NCBI GenBank assembly: GCA_029959085.1
Contig: JARWIR010000018.1
Location: 806,001 to 870,000 of the forward strand
Reading direction: 5' to 3'
DNA length: 64,000 nucleotides
Source of the DNA: Nemophila menziesii
Lineage: Eukaryota > Streptophyta > Magnoliopsida > Boraginales > Hydrophyllaceae
The position numbers and the translations under genes are program-made. Below are positions 1-10,171 of the stretch, piece by piece; position 1 is the first letter of the stretch; each line of letters begins with the position of its first letter. The notes under the pieces are model-generated. The model saw nothing but the letters and a program-made list of their open reading frames with translations, was not told the origin of the DNA and ran no database searches.

Positions 1-480
1 GTAGGTTTAATTAAGTATCTTCCCACTTTTACAAACTGTATCAATCAAATAAACAAAAGGTATATTAAAATCTAGATTGGTCAATAATAAAAAAAATCAA
101 GTAAATAAGTTCAATTACTAGAATAACTAAGAAAGATAAATCATTATAAAATTTTCTGAATATCATTATCAAACACCATCAAATGGACAGGATCCCGTGA
201 AGGATTGTTTCTTCCTTTTAAACATCTATGGTTGTTAAAATAGTAATCCACTATGCAACAAATTAAACAAAAATGAAATATTCCATACAATATGTTGTAT
301 CAGTGGCTTCTGTAGCAGATTTTTGAGGCATAAGTGATGGCTCATTGTTAGACAAGTATTTCTAAAGGTAATTTAGACCTTTATACATTTAATTCTTATT
401 AGTGACCAACACACTGTTCTGTATAATTTTTATTCTCCTCTTTCTACTACACCAAGTTGAAAAGACATGGATACATATGT
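1..480. repeat. Segment A1 (direct repeat of A2 at 951-1459)
   Basis: A1 and A2 share blocks such as TCCCACTTTTA, GATTGGTCAATAATAAAAAA, AGTGACCAACACACT and GACATGGATACATATGTATG in the same order. A1 has about 240 bp in its middle (around 140-350) that A2 lacks. The A1-type segment really starts at the end of the previous unit with a kinase exon remnant (compare 7093-7143). No gene is seen here beyond that remnant. Confidence 0.8.
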
Positions 481-950
481 ATGTTTTATCATATTTTAAA
501 TTAAAAAGTATTCACTTTTACCACTACTCGTACATCTAATTGAGTTGTATTCTCTATTTCTTTTCAAAAAAATTAAATTCTACTAATAGTATACATATTA
601 CAGTTTTTCTATGTTATTCTTTCTCTGTATGAAAGTTTAGAATAAATAAAATATTAGATAATGGTTACAAATTTTTAAAATTCATATGATAATCTAAACC
701 TCCCATGGAGTCCGAAATCAATAAATGATATTTTTAACATTATTCTTACATATTTTAAATTCTAAATATAATTTATATTTATGTCAGATTATAAATTTAA
801 TAAATTACTAAAAGTATAAAAATATATTTTTAGTCTAAAACTAACCTTGTAGAAAAATGTCATGACCAATGACCCACTTGTAAAATCATATTCCTCTACA
901 AAATACTAATAAATTAAGAGCACAATTTCATCAAAATATTATGTTTTATA
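481..950. repeat. Segment B1 (direct repeat of B2 at 2917-3391)
   Basis: AT-rich noncoding sequence sharing long collinear blocks with 2917-3391, for example TTGAGTTGTATTCTCTATTT, TTCTCTGTATGAAAGTTTAG and AAAATATTATGTTTTA. A third, more decayed relative of its first part is near 6360-6500. The chromomethylase cassette is therefore bracketed by direct repeats B1 and B2 inside every long unit. Confidence 0.8.
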
Positions 951-953
951 AAT

Positions 954-1040
954 GAGTAGATTTGAAGTCTTGAGGTCTCGATGCACTATAACAGGGTTGC
1001 ATGTGTGTAGGTACTTCATACCCTTTGCCGCATCGAGAGC
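954..1040 (-). pseudogene. Antisense Raf-like MAPKKK kinase exon fragment, unit 1 (A2 copy)
   Basis: Read on the minus strand, 29 open codons give [16 protein letters not shown] followed by [13 protein letters not shown]. This is kinase subdomains VIa-VIb: an alpha-E helix of the GM.YLH type and the catalytic loop with the HRD aspartate, the loop lysine and the asparagine of HRDLKxxN. The wording resembles plant Raf-like MAPKKKs of the EDR1/CTR1 type (family knowledge). Nothing of the ATP-binding lobe or the DFG segment is present, so this is one captured exon and cannot make a kinase. The plus-strand 70-codon frame over it is a shadow. Confidence 0.75.
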
Positions 1041-1459
1041 AGTTATTGTTCTTCTTTTTTATATGGTTATTTTCACCGGGCTTGCACATCGAGCATACGT
1101 ATATCATCAATACTATTTTTTGTCAAAATATATCATCAATACTATAAAATCAAACAAAACATAAAACCAAAAAATAGGAATAAGTTAAAATAAAAAGGAT
1201 CAAAGCGTAGTAATTTAAGCAGAGTAGGTTTACTTGAGTATTATCCCACTTTTATAATTTGTATCAATCAAATAAACAAAAGATATAGTCAAATATAGAT
1301 TGGTCAATAATAAAAAAAATAATCAAGTAAATAAGTTCAATTACTAGACCATTATACATTTAATTCCTATTAGTGACCAACACACTCTTCTGTATAATTT
1401 TTATTCTCCTCTTTCTACTACACCAAGTCGAAAAGACATGGATACATATGTATGTTTTT

Positions 1460-2382
1460 GTGAAGCCATAAATAATAAAACAGTAATTACTTAAGGTAAA
1501 AATGAAGATAAAGAAAAGAGGTTAATGGATATTTACTCAGGATGTGGAGGTATGAGTACTGGTCTAGTACTTGGAGCTAACCGTGGTGGAGTTAAATTAA
1601 TCAGGAAATGGGCTATAGATTTAAACCCACACGCATGCAAGAGTTTGAAACTAAACCATCCAGAAACACAGGTTAGAAATAAATCAGCTGAAGATTTACT
1701 TGCGTTACTGAAAGAATTGGAGAAGCTTTCGGAGTTGTTTAATCTAGTTGGTGAAAAGGTGACTGAGGAGGAGGAAGAAAAATAAGAGGCAGGAGATAGT
1801 GAAGTATTTTTTTTTGGGTGTTTTACAGATGAAGAAGCTCGAAAGAGATGGCCTCAACGGTACGAAAAGAAAAAGGGAAATAGTGACATCATTCAAGCAA
1901 AGAAGCACTACTCTCAAGGCTTAGTGGACAAAGAGACTTTCAATCTCCATGATAATGCTTTCGTGAAGGTAGGAAAAGGAAAAGACAAAGATTACTACAT
2001 TTGTAATGTAGTGGAAATGTTCGAATCAGTAGATGACTATCTTTTCTGCACGGCTCAGTGGTACTACCGAGCAAAAGATACAGTCATTGATAAATTTGAA
2101 AATCACATACATGAGAAATGTGTGTTTCTCTCTGAGGTAAAAGATGACAATCCATTGGATTGTCTCATCAAGAAGTTAAACATCGTTCATATACCTAATA
2201 ACGTTGATTCAGAAAAGAAAGCTCAATTAATATCGGAATGTGACTTTTACTATGACAAGCTTTATTTACTACCGTACATTACATTTATGAATGTTCTACC
2301 CAATAACTTATCCGAGAGTAATTAAACAAAATCAACTGTTTCATCTGAATGTGAAGCCATAACTATTAAAACAGAAATTACT
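1460..2382 (+). pseudogene. Permuted chromomethylase (CMT) fragment, unit 1, forward copy
   Basis: First part (codons from 1525): [18 protein letters not shown], the AdoMet-binding motif I of plant chromomethylases, then a [20 protein letters not shown] segment and an acidic stretch ending at 1785. Second part (from about 1830): EEARKRWPQRYEKKK and then a BAH domain (NAFVKVGKGKDKDYYICN, EMFESVDDYLFCTAQWYY, CVFLSEVKDDNPLDC, CDFYYDKLYLLPY) to the stop near 2325. In real CMTs the BAH domain precedes motif I, so the order here is permuted. The two parts are out of frame. A TTTTACAG just before the second part looks like an intron acceptor remnant. A TAA upstream (CTTAAGG, against TTGAAGG in unit 5) breaks the 5' frame. 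The catalytic PCQ motif and chromodomain are missing. Confidence 0.85.
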
Positions 2383-2830
2383 CATTTTCACCTTCAGTAA
2401 TTTCTGTTTTATTAATTATGGCTTCACATTCAGATGAAACGGTTGATTTTGTTTAATTACTTTCGGATAAGTTATTGGGTAGAACATTCATAAATGTAAT
2501 GTAGGGTAGTAAATAAAGCTTGTCATAGTAAAAGTCACATTCCGATATTAATTGAGCTTTCTTTTTTGAATCAACGTTATTAGGTATATGAATGATGTTT
2601 AGCTTCTTGATGAGACAATCCAATGGATTATCATCTTTTACCTCTGAGAGAAACACACATTTCTCATGTATGTGATCTTCACATTTATCAATGACTGTAT
2701 CTTTTGCTCAGTAGTACCACTGAGCCGTGCAGAAAAGATAGTCATCATAGTCATCTACTGATTCGAACATTTCTACTACATTACAATTGTAGTAATCTTC
2801 GTCTTTTCCTGCCTTCACAAAAGCATTATT
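1952..2830. repeat. Long inverted repeat (hairpin) of CMT BAH sequence, unit 1
   Basis: Left arm 1952-2382 and right arm 2396-2830 are near-complementary. The loop is 13 nt (2383-2395), flanked by ACAGAAATTACT and AGTAATTTCTGT. The arms differ by a few base changes and small indels (left GKGKDKDYY versus right GKDEDYY; right has an extra DDY repeat). A transcript through here from either side would fold into a double-stranded stem of over 400 bp. Such stems are substrates for Dicer-like enzymes in plants (established knowledge); expression is not shown. Confidence 0.9.
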
Positions 2831-2908
2831 AACTCCACCATGGTTAGCTCCAAGTACTATACCAGTTTTCATACCTCCACATCCTGAGTAAATATTCATT
2901 AACGTCAT
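2396..2908 (-). pseudogene. Chromomethylase fragment, unit 1, inverted copy with motif I fused to BAH
   Basis: On the minus strand, from ATG at 2908: a motif I piece ([21 protein letters not shown]) is joined directly to the BAH start NAFVKAGKDEDYY by deletion of about 360 bp relative to the forward copy. The frame is stopped by TGA after AQWYY, where the conserved codon is CGA (arginine), a C-to-T change at CG. It resumes as CVFLSEVKDDNPLDC to a stop at 2453. It keeps the same permuted order as the forward copy, so it is an inverted duplicate of an already permuted fragment. Confidence 0.82.
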
Positions 2909-2916
2909 CTATTTAT

Positions 2917-3391
2917 TTGATTTATAATATTTTAAATTAAAAAGTATTCTCTTTTACCACTATTTGCATATCTAATTGAGTTGTATTCTCTATTTCTTTT
3001 CAAAAGAAAATTAAATTCTACTAATAGTACACATATGATAGTTTTTCTATGTTAAGCTTTCTCTGTATGAAAGTTTAGAATAAATGAAAACAGTAGATAA
3101 TGGTTACGAATTTAAAAAATTCATATGATAAACTAAACTTCCTATAGAGTCGAAAATTAATAAATCATTTTTTTACATTATTCTTACATATTTTAAACTC
3201 TAAATTTTATTTATATTTATGTCAAATTGTAAATTTAATAAATTAATAAATGTATAAAACCATATTTTTAGTCTAAAACTTACCTTGTAGAAGAAATGTC
3301 AAAACCAATGACCACTTGTGAAATCACTTTCCTGTACAAAATGCTAATAAATTAAGATCACAATTTCATTAAAATATTATGTTTTAAGATC
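2917..3391. repeat. Segment B2
   Basis: Second copy of B1 in direct orientation on the far side of the CMT inverted repeat. In the other long units it follows the inverted CMT copies ending at 10171, 17436 and 24649. No coding potential is seen. Confidence 0.78.
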
Positions 3392-6300
3392 TAAATTGTT
3401 CCAAATAATGTATTTTCTGAATATTAATATATAACAAATAAAAAAGATTGCATTGTAGTTAATAAAAGGTGTGCAAATTATACACAAAAATATTAGGTAA
3501 TACCAAACAAATACAATTAATACAAATCAATTACCTGAAATTGATATTATAGGCTTTAAATCTTAGATTTGGGCTTAGAAAAAAACATAAATAATATAAT
3601 TTTCTAAAAGAAATATAAATCTAGATCTACAAATGAGATGAAAAAATCAATTTTTTTTTTAATTTCACCTCTAGTAATCTAAATATTTCTTCAAACTTTT
3701 TGTAGGTTTAATCACAAAATTGTTGAATGAAAAAAAATTATTCAATTTTTGGAGATTGTAAGAAATGTATAGACGAGGTGTATGATTATATTACGGCTTG
3801 AGATAAATGAAAGCGTGATGAAATGGAAAAACTAGGTCATAGAATTTTCTCTAAATATTATAATATTCTGTTATTTTATGGGCTGGGCCTATTAGTTTAA
3901 ATATATATATAAAAATTAGACCATTTTCATTGGGCCATATACGTATGTATAAATTGTGGTTTTTTATTTATTCAAATATAATTTAAAATTTAAAATAGTC
4001 TCGTGTTTTAATTATTTATGTGTATTCAAGGTGTAGGCATGTGTGTATATTATATAAAATCCATAATATTTTGCAAGTTGAATAAAAATATTTAATTTAA
4101 CGATATAATTATTTTAGTATTTGTTAGCGAAGTAAGTTGATATAAATGTCTTAGTAAAACTAGGAAAAAATTAGTTCCTTTAGAATTTAGCTATCCATAT
4201 ATAAGTTATTTTCCGTGTGGTTGGAGCCTCAAACACATACTATAGTACCTTGATATAATTTTATAATCCAATAGAACAATGACAAATATCACGTATATAT
4301 GTATGATGAAAAACTAATCTTTTGAAGGTTTAATATACTATTATTATAAAAATGTTATGATAATATGAGTACATGGAGACAATTCCTACATAATTAATTT
4401 TAATTAATATTTATTAATCTAATCTTTATATTGGTAAAATTATCTATCCTTATTATGATTTGCCTAAAAAATATAATATTTATCTTTTGATACTTTAATC
4501 ATTGATTATATTGAAAAATAAATAAATAAACTCCTTATTTGTTGAGATATCGGTTTTTATGAGAAATAATAAAGTCTTTGGGAAATGTATGACATGTTAC
4601 GCATAGATTCATTGGAAAGAATTGTACGAAAAATAAATAAATTTAACTTATTTAAAAATATAAGTATGTATATGAAGATAAGGAGATATTGACAGGATGA
4701 GAACAAATGGTTATACTGTTGACTCGGACGATGAATTTATTAAGCAAGAAAAGAAAAAAAGAAAATGACACTTTTTCAGTTTATATTATCCTAGTTTTAC
4801 ATAAGGTTAGGGTTATTAAGAATGAATAGAATGAGCTAGAGAAGGTTATTAAAATGATTATAACAAAATAAAGATCTCTTAGTTTATAACTGATATGGAG
4901 AAATGACCAAATTGTTTAGAATAGTTTCCAAAATTGAAAGAGAAAATATCATACAAGTATAGAATATATAATTATTTAAATAAAATTTACATTCAACAAT
5001 AGCCCCATAATCAATGTTGAAACTAATATCTTTTCTTGGCCATCTATTACATTACACGTAACTAGTAGCCAAATATAATTTATATTTGATAAATTCATTA
5101 AAATTTGTTGAAAGACAACTTGATTAAATGTTATCTATGTTGGAGAACAACAAATATAGTATATGTGTATAGTTGGGGAAATAACAATAATATTGTGATA
5201 CAATAGGTTTCTAAATCGTGCAACTAGATAATTCATTTACAACGTACGACTAAGAAAAATGTTATGTCCTTGTGGGTTTATCTTAGTGTTAGTTCATCAT
5301 AATGTCAAGGAAGTACATCACATATATACATTGGTGTACATGTAAGGATTGATTATAGTCACATGGACAAACTATGGTAATCTACCAAAAATTAATTAAG
5401 ATCTTTCTGTAATAACTAGGAGATAATATAGACGGATAAAAAAATAACCTTAATATATCCTTTTGTTGAGTTTACTTTTTAAATTGTAACATTAAGATTA
5501 TAAATACAGTTAATACATTGAAAAGTATATAAAAGGACATTTAAAGGAAAGATAGACACATATATGTACATACAAAGTTTATTATACAACATTTATTTAC
5601 TCAAATATTGAAAAATATTTAGTTGATGTATGGAAAAATATAAAAATGACTTCATAACAATAAATTACCCAAATTCGGCAAAACTGGTTAATCACAATAA
5701 TGTTAAATAAGTGAAATATTGTGCTTGATATATAACCATTGAAAACAACTTTAGATTCACATATTGCCTATTTTTAAAACCCATAAATCTTAACCAACAA
5801 TTTTTTATTAAACCATTAAACCACAAAACCCTATAATATATAACCATTTAAAACACATTTAGATTCTCATATTAACCATTATCGTTTAATATATATAAAA
5901 ATAACATAAATAATATATAACTACTACTAATTTCTAACATAATCAACCATTTAATTCATTTTTAGGCTAAAAAAGACTAACTCTTGTTAGTGTTAGTATA
6001 TGTATACTTTTTGTGTTACATAGTTTTTGCATCATTATATTAAATTTATCAAGGTATAATTTTAATGTATATCTAGATTTGTATTAATAAATTTAGAAGT
6101 AGGAATATTAATTTATAGTTAATTAATATTTATAAATGGACCAAAGGCCATTACGATTTTACTTCTTGTAGCTTACAAATATTATATATATATATATACA
6201 AGGATGATTTTTTTTAACAACTCATACACATAATATATAATACATACAATAAAATAACATTTGATACTATATCAAAACCGATCCAACACACTTTTATATA

Positions 6301-7090
6301 TTATTTTTATATAATTTATGTTTTTTAAACGCTAAAAGTTAAAAATAAAACTGTTCTCTCTGATTAAGCTCCTCCTACATTTAATAGAGTTTTTCTCTCT
6401 ATTTATTTTCAAAATAAAATCGAATTGTACTAATAGTATATAACTTATAATATTTTATGTTATTTTTTCTTCACCTATATTTTGAATAAATAATATTAGT
6501 AAGTAATGACTACAAAAGTAGAAAAAAACCCACATCATATACTCCCGTCATATCGTTTGGGTCATCAACAAATCATATACTTTAGTATATTCATTTCATA
6601 GTTAAGATGGATAATTACTAACACATTACATGAAGTATTTCCAAAAATGTTATACCTCCCAAATTCTAAACAATACCAATTGACCTCCCACGTTTAGTAT
6701 ACCCCGTCAGGTAATGAAAATCCAACAATACTACATGGATCCTACAGTTGTACACGCAATACAAATGCACAATAAGCCAAAAAAAAATGGACAGCACAAA
6801 ACCACTGTCGATGAAAATAAATACAATATTGGATCCAACAATACATTCAATTTGGATCCTCCTTCTTCAATTTCATTTATGGCTGACAACAATAAAAATT
6901 GAAACCTAACATAATATATTTAAACATAAGGCTGATTTTGAATTATCTACCATTACATTTATGGGGTATATGAAATTGATGGAATGAGTGAGAATTATTG
7001 AAAAAGAACAAAAATATTTATTTAGCGTAGTTGTTGAAGAACTATTGTATCTAACCAAAATTAGTAACCTTGACATGTCAGTGTTTATAA
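3392..7090. other. AT-rich segment D, no recognisable gene
   Basis: About 3.7 kb of AT-rich sequence without a supportable gene. It has stop codons in all frames, short A/T runs and a small (AT)n tract near 6183-6198. A 24-codon frame at 4698-4772 (MRTNGYTVDSDDEFIKQEK) is copied with the array but degraded in unit 7. A 62-codon plus frame near 6714-6902 changes reading frame between units through A-run length, so neither is treated as a gene. Near 6355-6500 there is a decayed relative of segment B. Confidence 0.7.
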
Positions 7091-7092
7091 AC

Positions 7093-7143
7093 AAGTAATT
7101 TTGGAGTCTTGAGGTCTCGATGCACTATAACAGGGTTGCATGT
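7093..7143 (-). pseudogene. Short antisense kinase exon remnant (end of unit 1)
   Basis: Minus-strand codons give [17 protein letters not shown], the 3' part of the kinase exon seen at 954-1040. It is truncated upstream by a deletion that joins it to AT-rich sequence. It marks the start of the A-type segment that continues into unit 2. Confidence 0.65.
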
Positions 7144-8215
7144 GCGCAAATATATCATCAACACTATTTTTTTGTCAAAATATATAATCAATACTATAAA
7201 ATCAAACAAAAAATAGGAATAAGTTAAAAAGAAAAGGACCAAAGCATAGTAATTTAAATAGTGTAGGTTTAATTAAGTATCTTCCCACTTTTACAAACTG
7301 TATCAATCAAATAAACAAAAGGTATATTAAAATCTAGATTGGTCAATAATAAAAAAAATCAAGTAAATAAGTTCAATTACTAGAATAACTAAGAAAGATA
7401 AATCATTATAAAATTTTCTGAATATCATTATCAAACACCATCAAATGGACAGGATCCCGTGAAGGATTGTTTCTTCCTTTTAAACATCTATGGTTGTTAA
7501 AATAGTAATCCACTATGCAACAAATTAAACAAAAATGAAATATTCCATACAATATGTTGTATCAGTGGCTTCTGTAGCAGATTTTTGAGGCATAAGTGAT
7601 GGCTCATTGTTAGACAAGTATTTCTAAAGGTAATTTAGACCTTTATACATTTAATTCTTATTAGTGACCAACACACTGTTCTGTATAATTTTTATTCTCC
7701 TCTTTCTACTACACCAAGTTGAAAAGACATGGATACATATGTATGTTTTATCATATTTTAAATTAAAAAGTATTCACTTTTACCACTACTCGTACATCTA
7801 ATTGAGTTGTATTCTCTATTTCTTTTCAAAAAAATTAAATTCTACTAATAGTATACATATTACAGTTTTTCTATGTTATTCTTTCTCTGTATGAAAGTTT
7901 AGAATAAATAAAATATTAGATAATGGTTACAAATTTTTAAAATTCATATGATAATCTAAACCTCCCATGGAGTCCGAAATCAATAAATGATATTTTTAAC
8001 ATTATTCTTACATATTTTAAATTCTAAATATAATTTATATTTATGTCAGATTATAAATTTAATAAATTACTAAAAGTATAAAAATATATTTTTAGTCTAA
8101 AACTAACCTTGTAGAAAAATGTCATGACCAATGACCCACTTGTAAAATCATATTCCTCTACAAAATACTAATAAATTAAGAGCACAATTTCATCAAAATA
8201 TTATGTTTTATAAAT

Positions 8216-8302
8216 GAGTAGATTTGAAGTCTTGAGGTCTCGATGCACTATAACAGGGTTGCATGTGTGTAGGTACTTCATACCCTTTGCCGCATCGAGA
8301 GC
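8216..8302 (-). pseudogene. Antisense Raf-like MAPKKK exon fragment, unit 2
   Basis: Same 29 open minus-strand codons as the unit 1 copy, including GMKYLH and [13 protein letters not shown]. It is an isolated exon with no neighbouring kinase sequence. Confidence 0.72.
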
Positions 8303-8721
8303 AGTTATTGTTCTTCTTTTTTATATGGTTATTTTCACCGGGCATGCACATCGAGCATACGTATATCATCAATACTATTTTTTGTCAAAATATATCATCA
8401 ATACTATAAAATCAAACAAAACATAAAACCAAAAAATAGGAATAAGTTAAAATAAAAAGGATCAAAGCGTAGTAATTTAAGCAGAGTAGGTTTACTTGAG
8501 TATTATCCCACTTTTATAATTTGTATCAATCAAATAAACAAAAGATATAGTCAAATATAGATTGGTCAATAATAAAAAAAATAATCAAGTAAATAAGTTC
8601 AATTACTAGACCATTATACATTTAATTCCTATTAGTGACCAACACACTCTTCTGTATAATTTTTATTCTCCTCTTTCTACTACACCAAGTCGAAAAGACA
8701 TGGATACATATGTATGTTTTT

Positions 8722-9645
8722 GTGAAGCCATAAATAATAAAACAGTAATTACTTAAGGTAAAAATGAAGATAAAGAAAAGAGGTTAATGGATATTTACTC
8801 AGGATGTGGAGGTATGAGTACTGGTCTAGTACTTGGAGCTAACCGTGGTGGAGTTAAATTAATCAGGAAATGGGCTATAGATTTAAACCCACACGCATGC
8901 AAGAGTTTGAAACTAAACCATCCAGAAACACAGGTTAGAAATAAATCAGCTGAAGATTTACTTGCGTTACTGAAAGAATTGGAGAAGCTTTCGGAGTTGT
9001 TTAATCTAGTTGGTGAAAAGGTGACTGAGGAGGAGGAAGAAAAATAAGAGGCAGGAGATAGTGAAGTATTTTTTTTTTGGGTGTTTTACAGATGAAGAAG
9101 CTCGAAAGAGATGGCCTCAACGGTACGAAAAGAAAAAGGGAAATAGTGACATCATTCAAGCAAAGAAGCACTACTCTCAAGGCTTAGTGGACAAAGAGAC
9201 TTTCAATCTCCATGATAATGCTTTCGTGAAGGTAGGAAAAGGAAAAGACAAAGATTACTACATTTGTAATGTAGTGGAAATGTTCGAATCAGTAGATGAC
9301 TATCTTTTCTGCACGGCTCAGTGGTACTACCGAGCAAAAGATACAGTCATTGATAAATTTGAAAATCACATACATGAGAAATGTGTGTTTCTCTCTGAGG
9401 TAAAAGATGACAATCCATTGGATTGTCTCATCAAGAAGTTAAACATCGTTCATATACCTAATAACGTTGATTCAGAAAAGAAAGCTCAATTAATATCGGA
9501 ATGTGACTTTTACTATGACAAGCTTTATTTACTACCGTACATTACATTTATGAATGTTCTACCCAATAACTTATCCGAGAGTAATTAAACAAAATCAACT
9601 GCTTCATCTGAATGTGAAGCCATAACTATTAAAACAGAAATTACT
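8722..9645 (+). pseudogene. Permuted CMT fragment, unit 2, forward copy
   Basis: As in unit 1: motif I part at 8787-9047, BAH part to 9588. One extra T in the T run near 9070 makes a GTG-started frame of 175 codons (9061-9588) that reads through the intron-acceptor remnant into EEARKRWPQRY and the BAH domain. That longer frame is a homopolymer accident and has no proper start codon. Confidence 0.84.
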
Positions 9646-10093
9646 CATTTTCACCTTCAGTAATTTCTGTTTTATTAATTATGGCTTCACATTCAGATGA
9701 AACGGTTGATTTTGTTTAATTACTTTCGGATAAGTTATTGGGTAGAACATTCATAAATGTAATGTAGGGTAGTAAATAAAGCTTGTCATAGTAAAAGTCA
9801 CATTCCGATATTAATTGAGCTTTCTTTTTTGAATCAACGTTATTAGGTATATGAATGATGTTTAGCTTCTTGATGAGACAATCCAATGGATTATCATCTT
9901 TTACCTCTGAGAGAAACACACATTTCTCATGTATGTGATCTTCACATTTATCAATGACTATATCTTTTACTCAGTAGTACCACTGAGCCGTGCAGAAAAG
10001 ATAGTCATCATAGTCATCTACTGATTCGAACATTTCTACTACATTACAATTGTAGTAATCTTCGTCTTTTCCTGCCTTCACAAAAGCATTATT
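9215..10093. repeat. CMT BAH inverted repeat (hairpin), unit 2
   Basis: Arms 9215-9645 and 9659-10093, 13-nt loop 9646-9658, same geometry as unit 1. Confidence 0.9.
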
Positions 10094-10171
10094 AACTCCA
10101 CCATGGTTAGCTCCAAGTACTATACCAGTTTTCATACCTCCACATCCTGAGTAAATATTCATTAACGTCAT
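9659..10171 (-). pseudogene. CMT fragment, unit 2, inverted copy
   Basis: Motif I remnant (from ATG at 10171) fused to BAH as in unit 1, with the same TGA in place of the BAH CGA codon. A further nearby difference is TTTTACTCAG here against TTTTGCTCAG in unit 1. Confidence 0.8.

Larger units (their letters stand above)
1..7262. repeat. Tandem array unit 1 (7.26 kb)
   Basis: The sequence starting GTAGGTTTAATTAAG at position 1 recurs at 7263, 14529 and 21789, and in related form at 28984, 32185 and 35438, so the window opens inside a head-to-tail array that probably continues to the left. Layout of this unit: A1 (1-480), B1 (481-950), A2 (951-1459, a second copy of A1-type sequence), permuted chromomethylase fragment (1460-2382), its inverted copy (2396-2908), B2 (2917-3391, a second copy of B1) and AT-rich D (3392-7090). 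Units 1-3 differ only by scattered single bases and homopolymer lengths. I see no terminal inverted repeats, LTRs or Helitron-type ends at the arbitrary unit boundary. Confidence 0.93.

Noticed and set aside
952..1164. 70-codon plus-strand frame repeated in several units
   Set aside because: It is the complement of the kinase exon plus AT-rich sequence; the minus strand explains the conservation.
6714..6902. 62-codon plus-strand frame and the overlapping minus frames of 61-75 codons in each unit
   Set aside because: The frame shifts between units with A-run length, there is no recognisable domain, and copies share it only because they are recent duplicates.
6906..7094. 62-codon minus-strand frame repeated in units 1-3
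   Set aside because: Broken by a deletion in units 4-6 and without recognisable domain.
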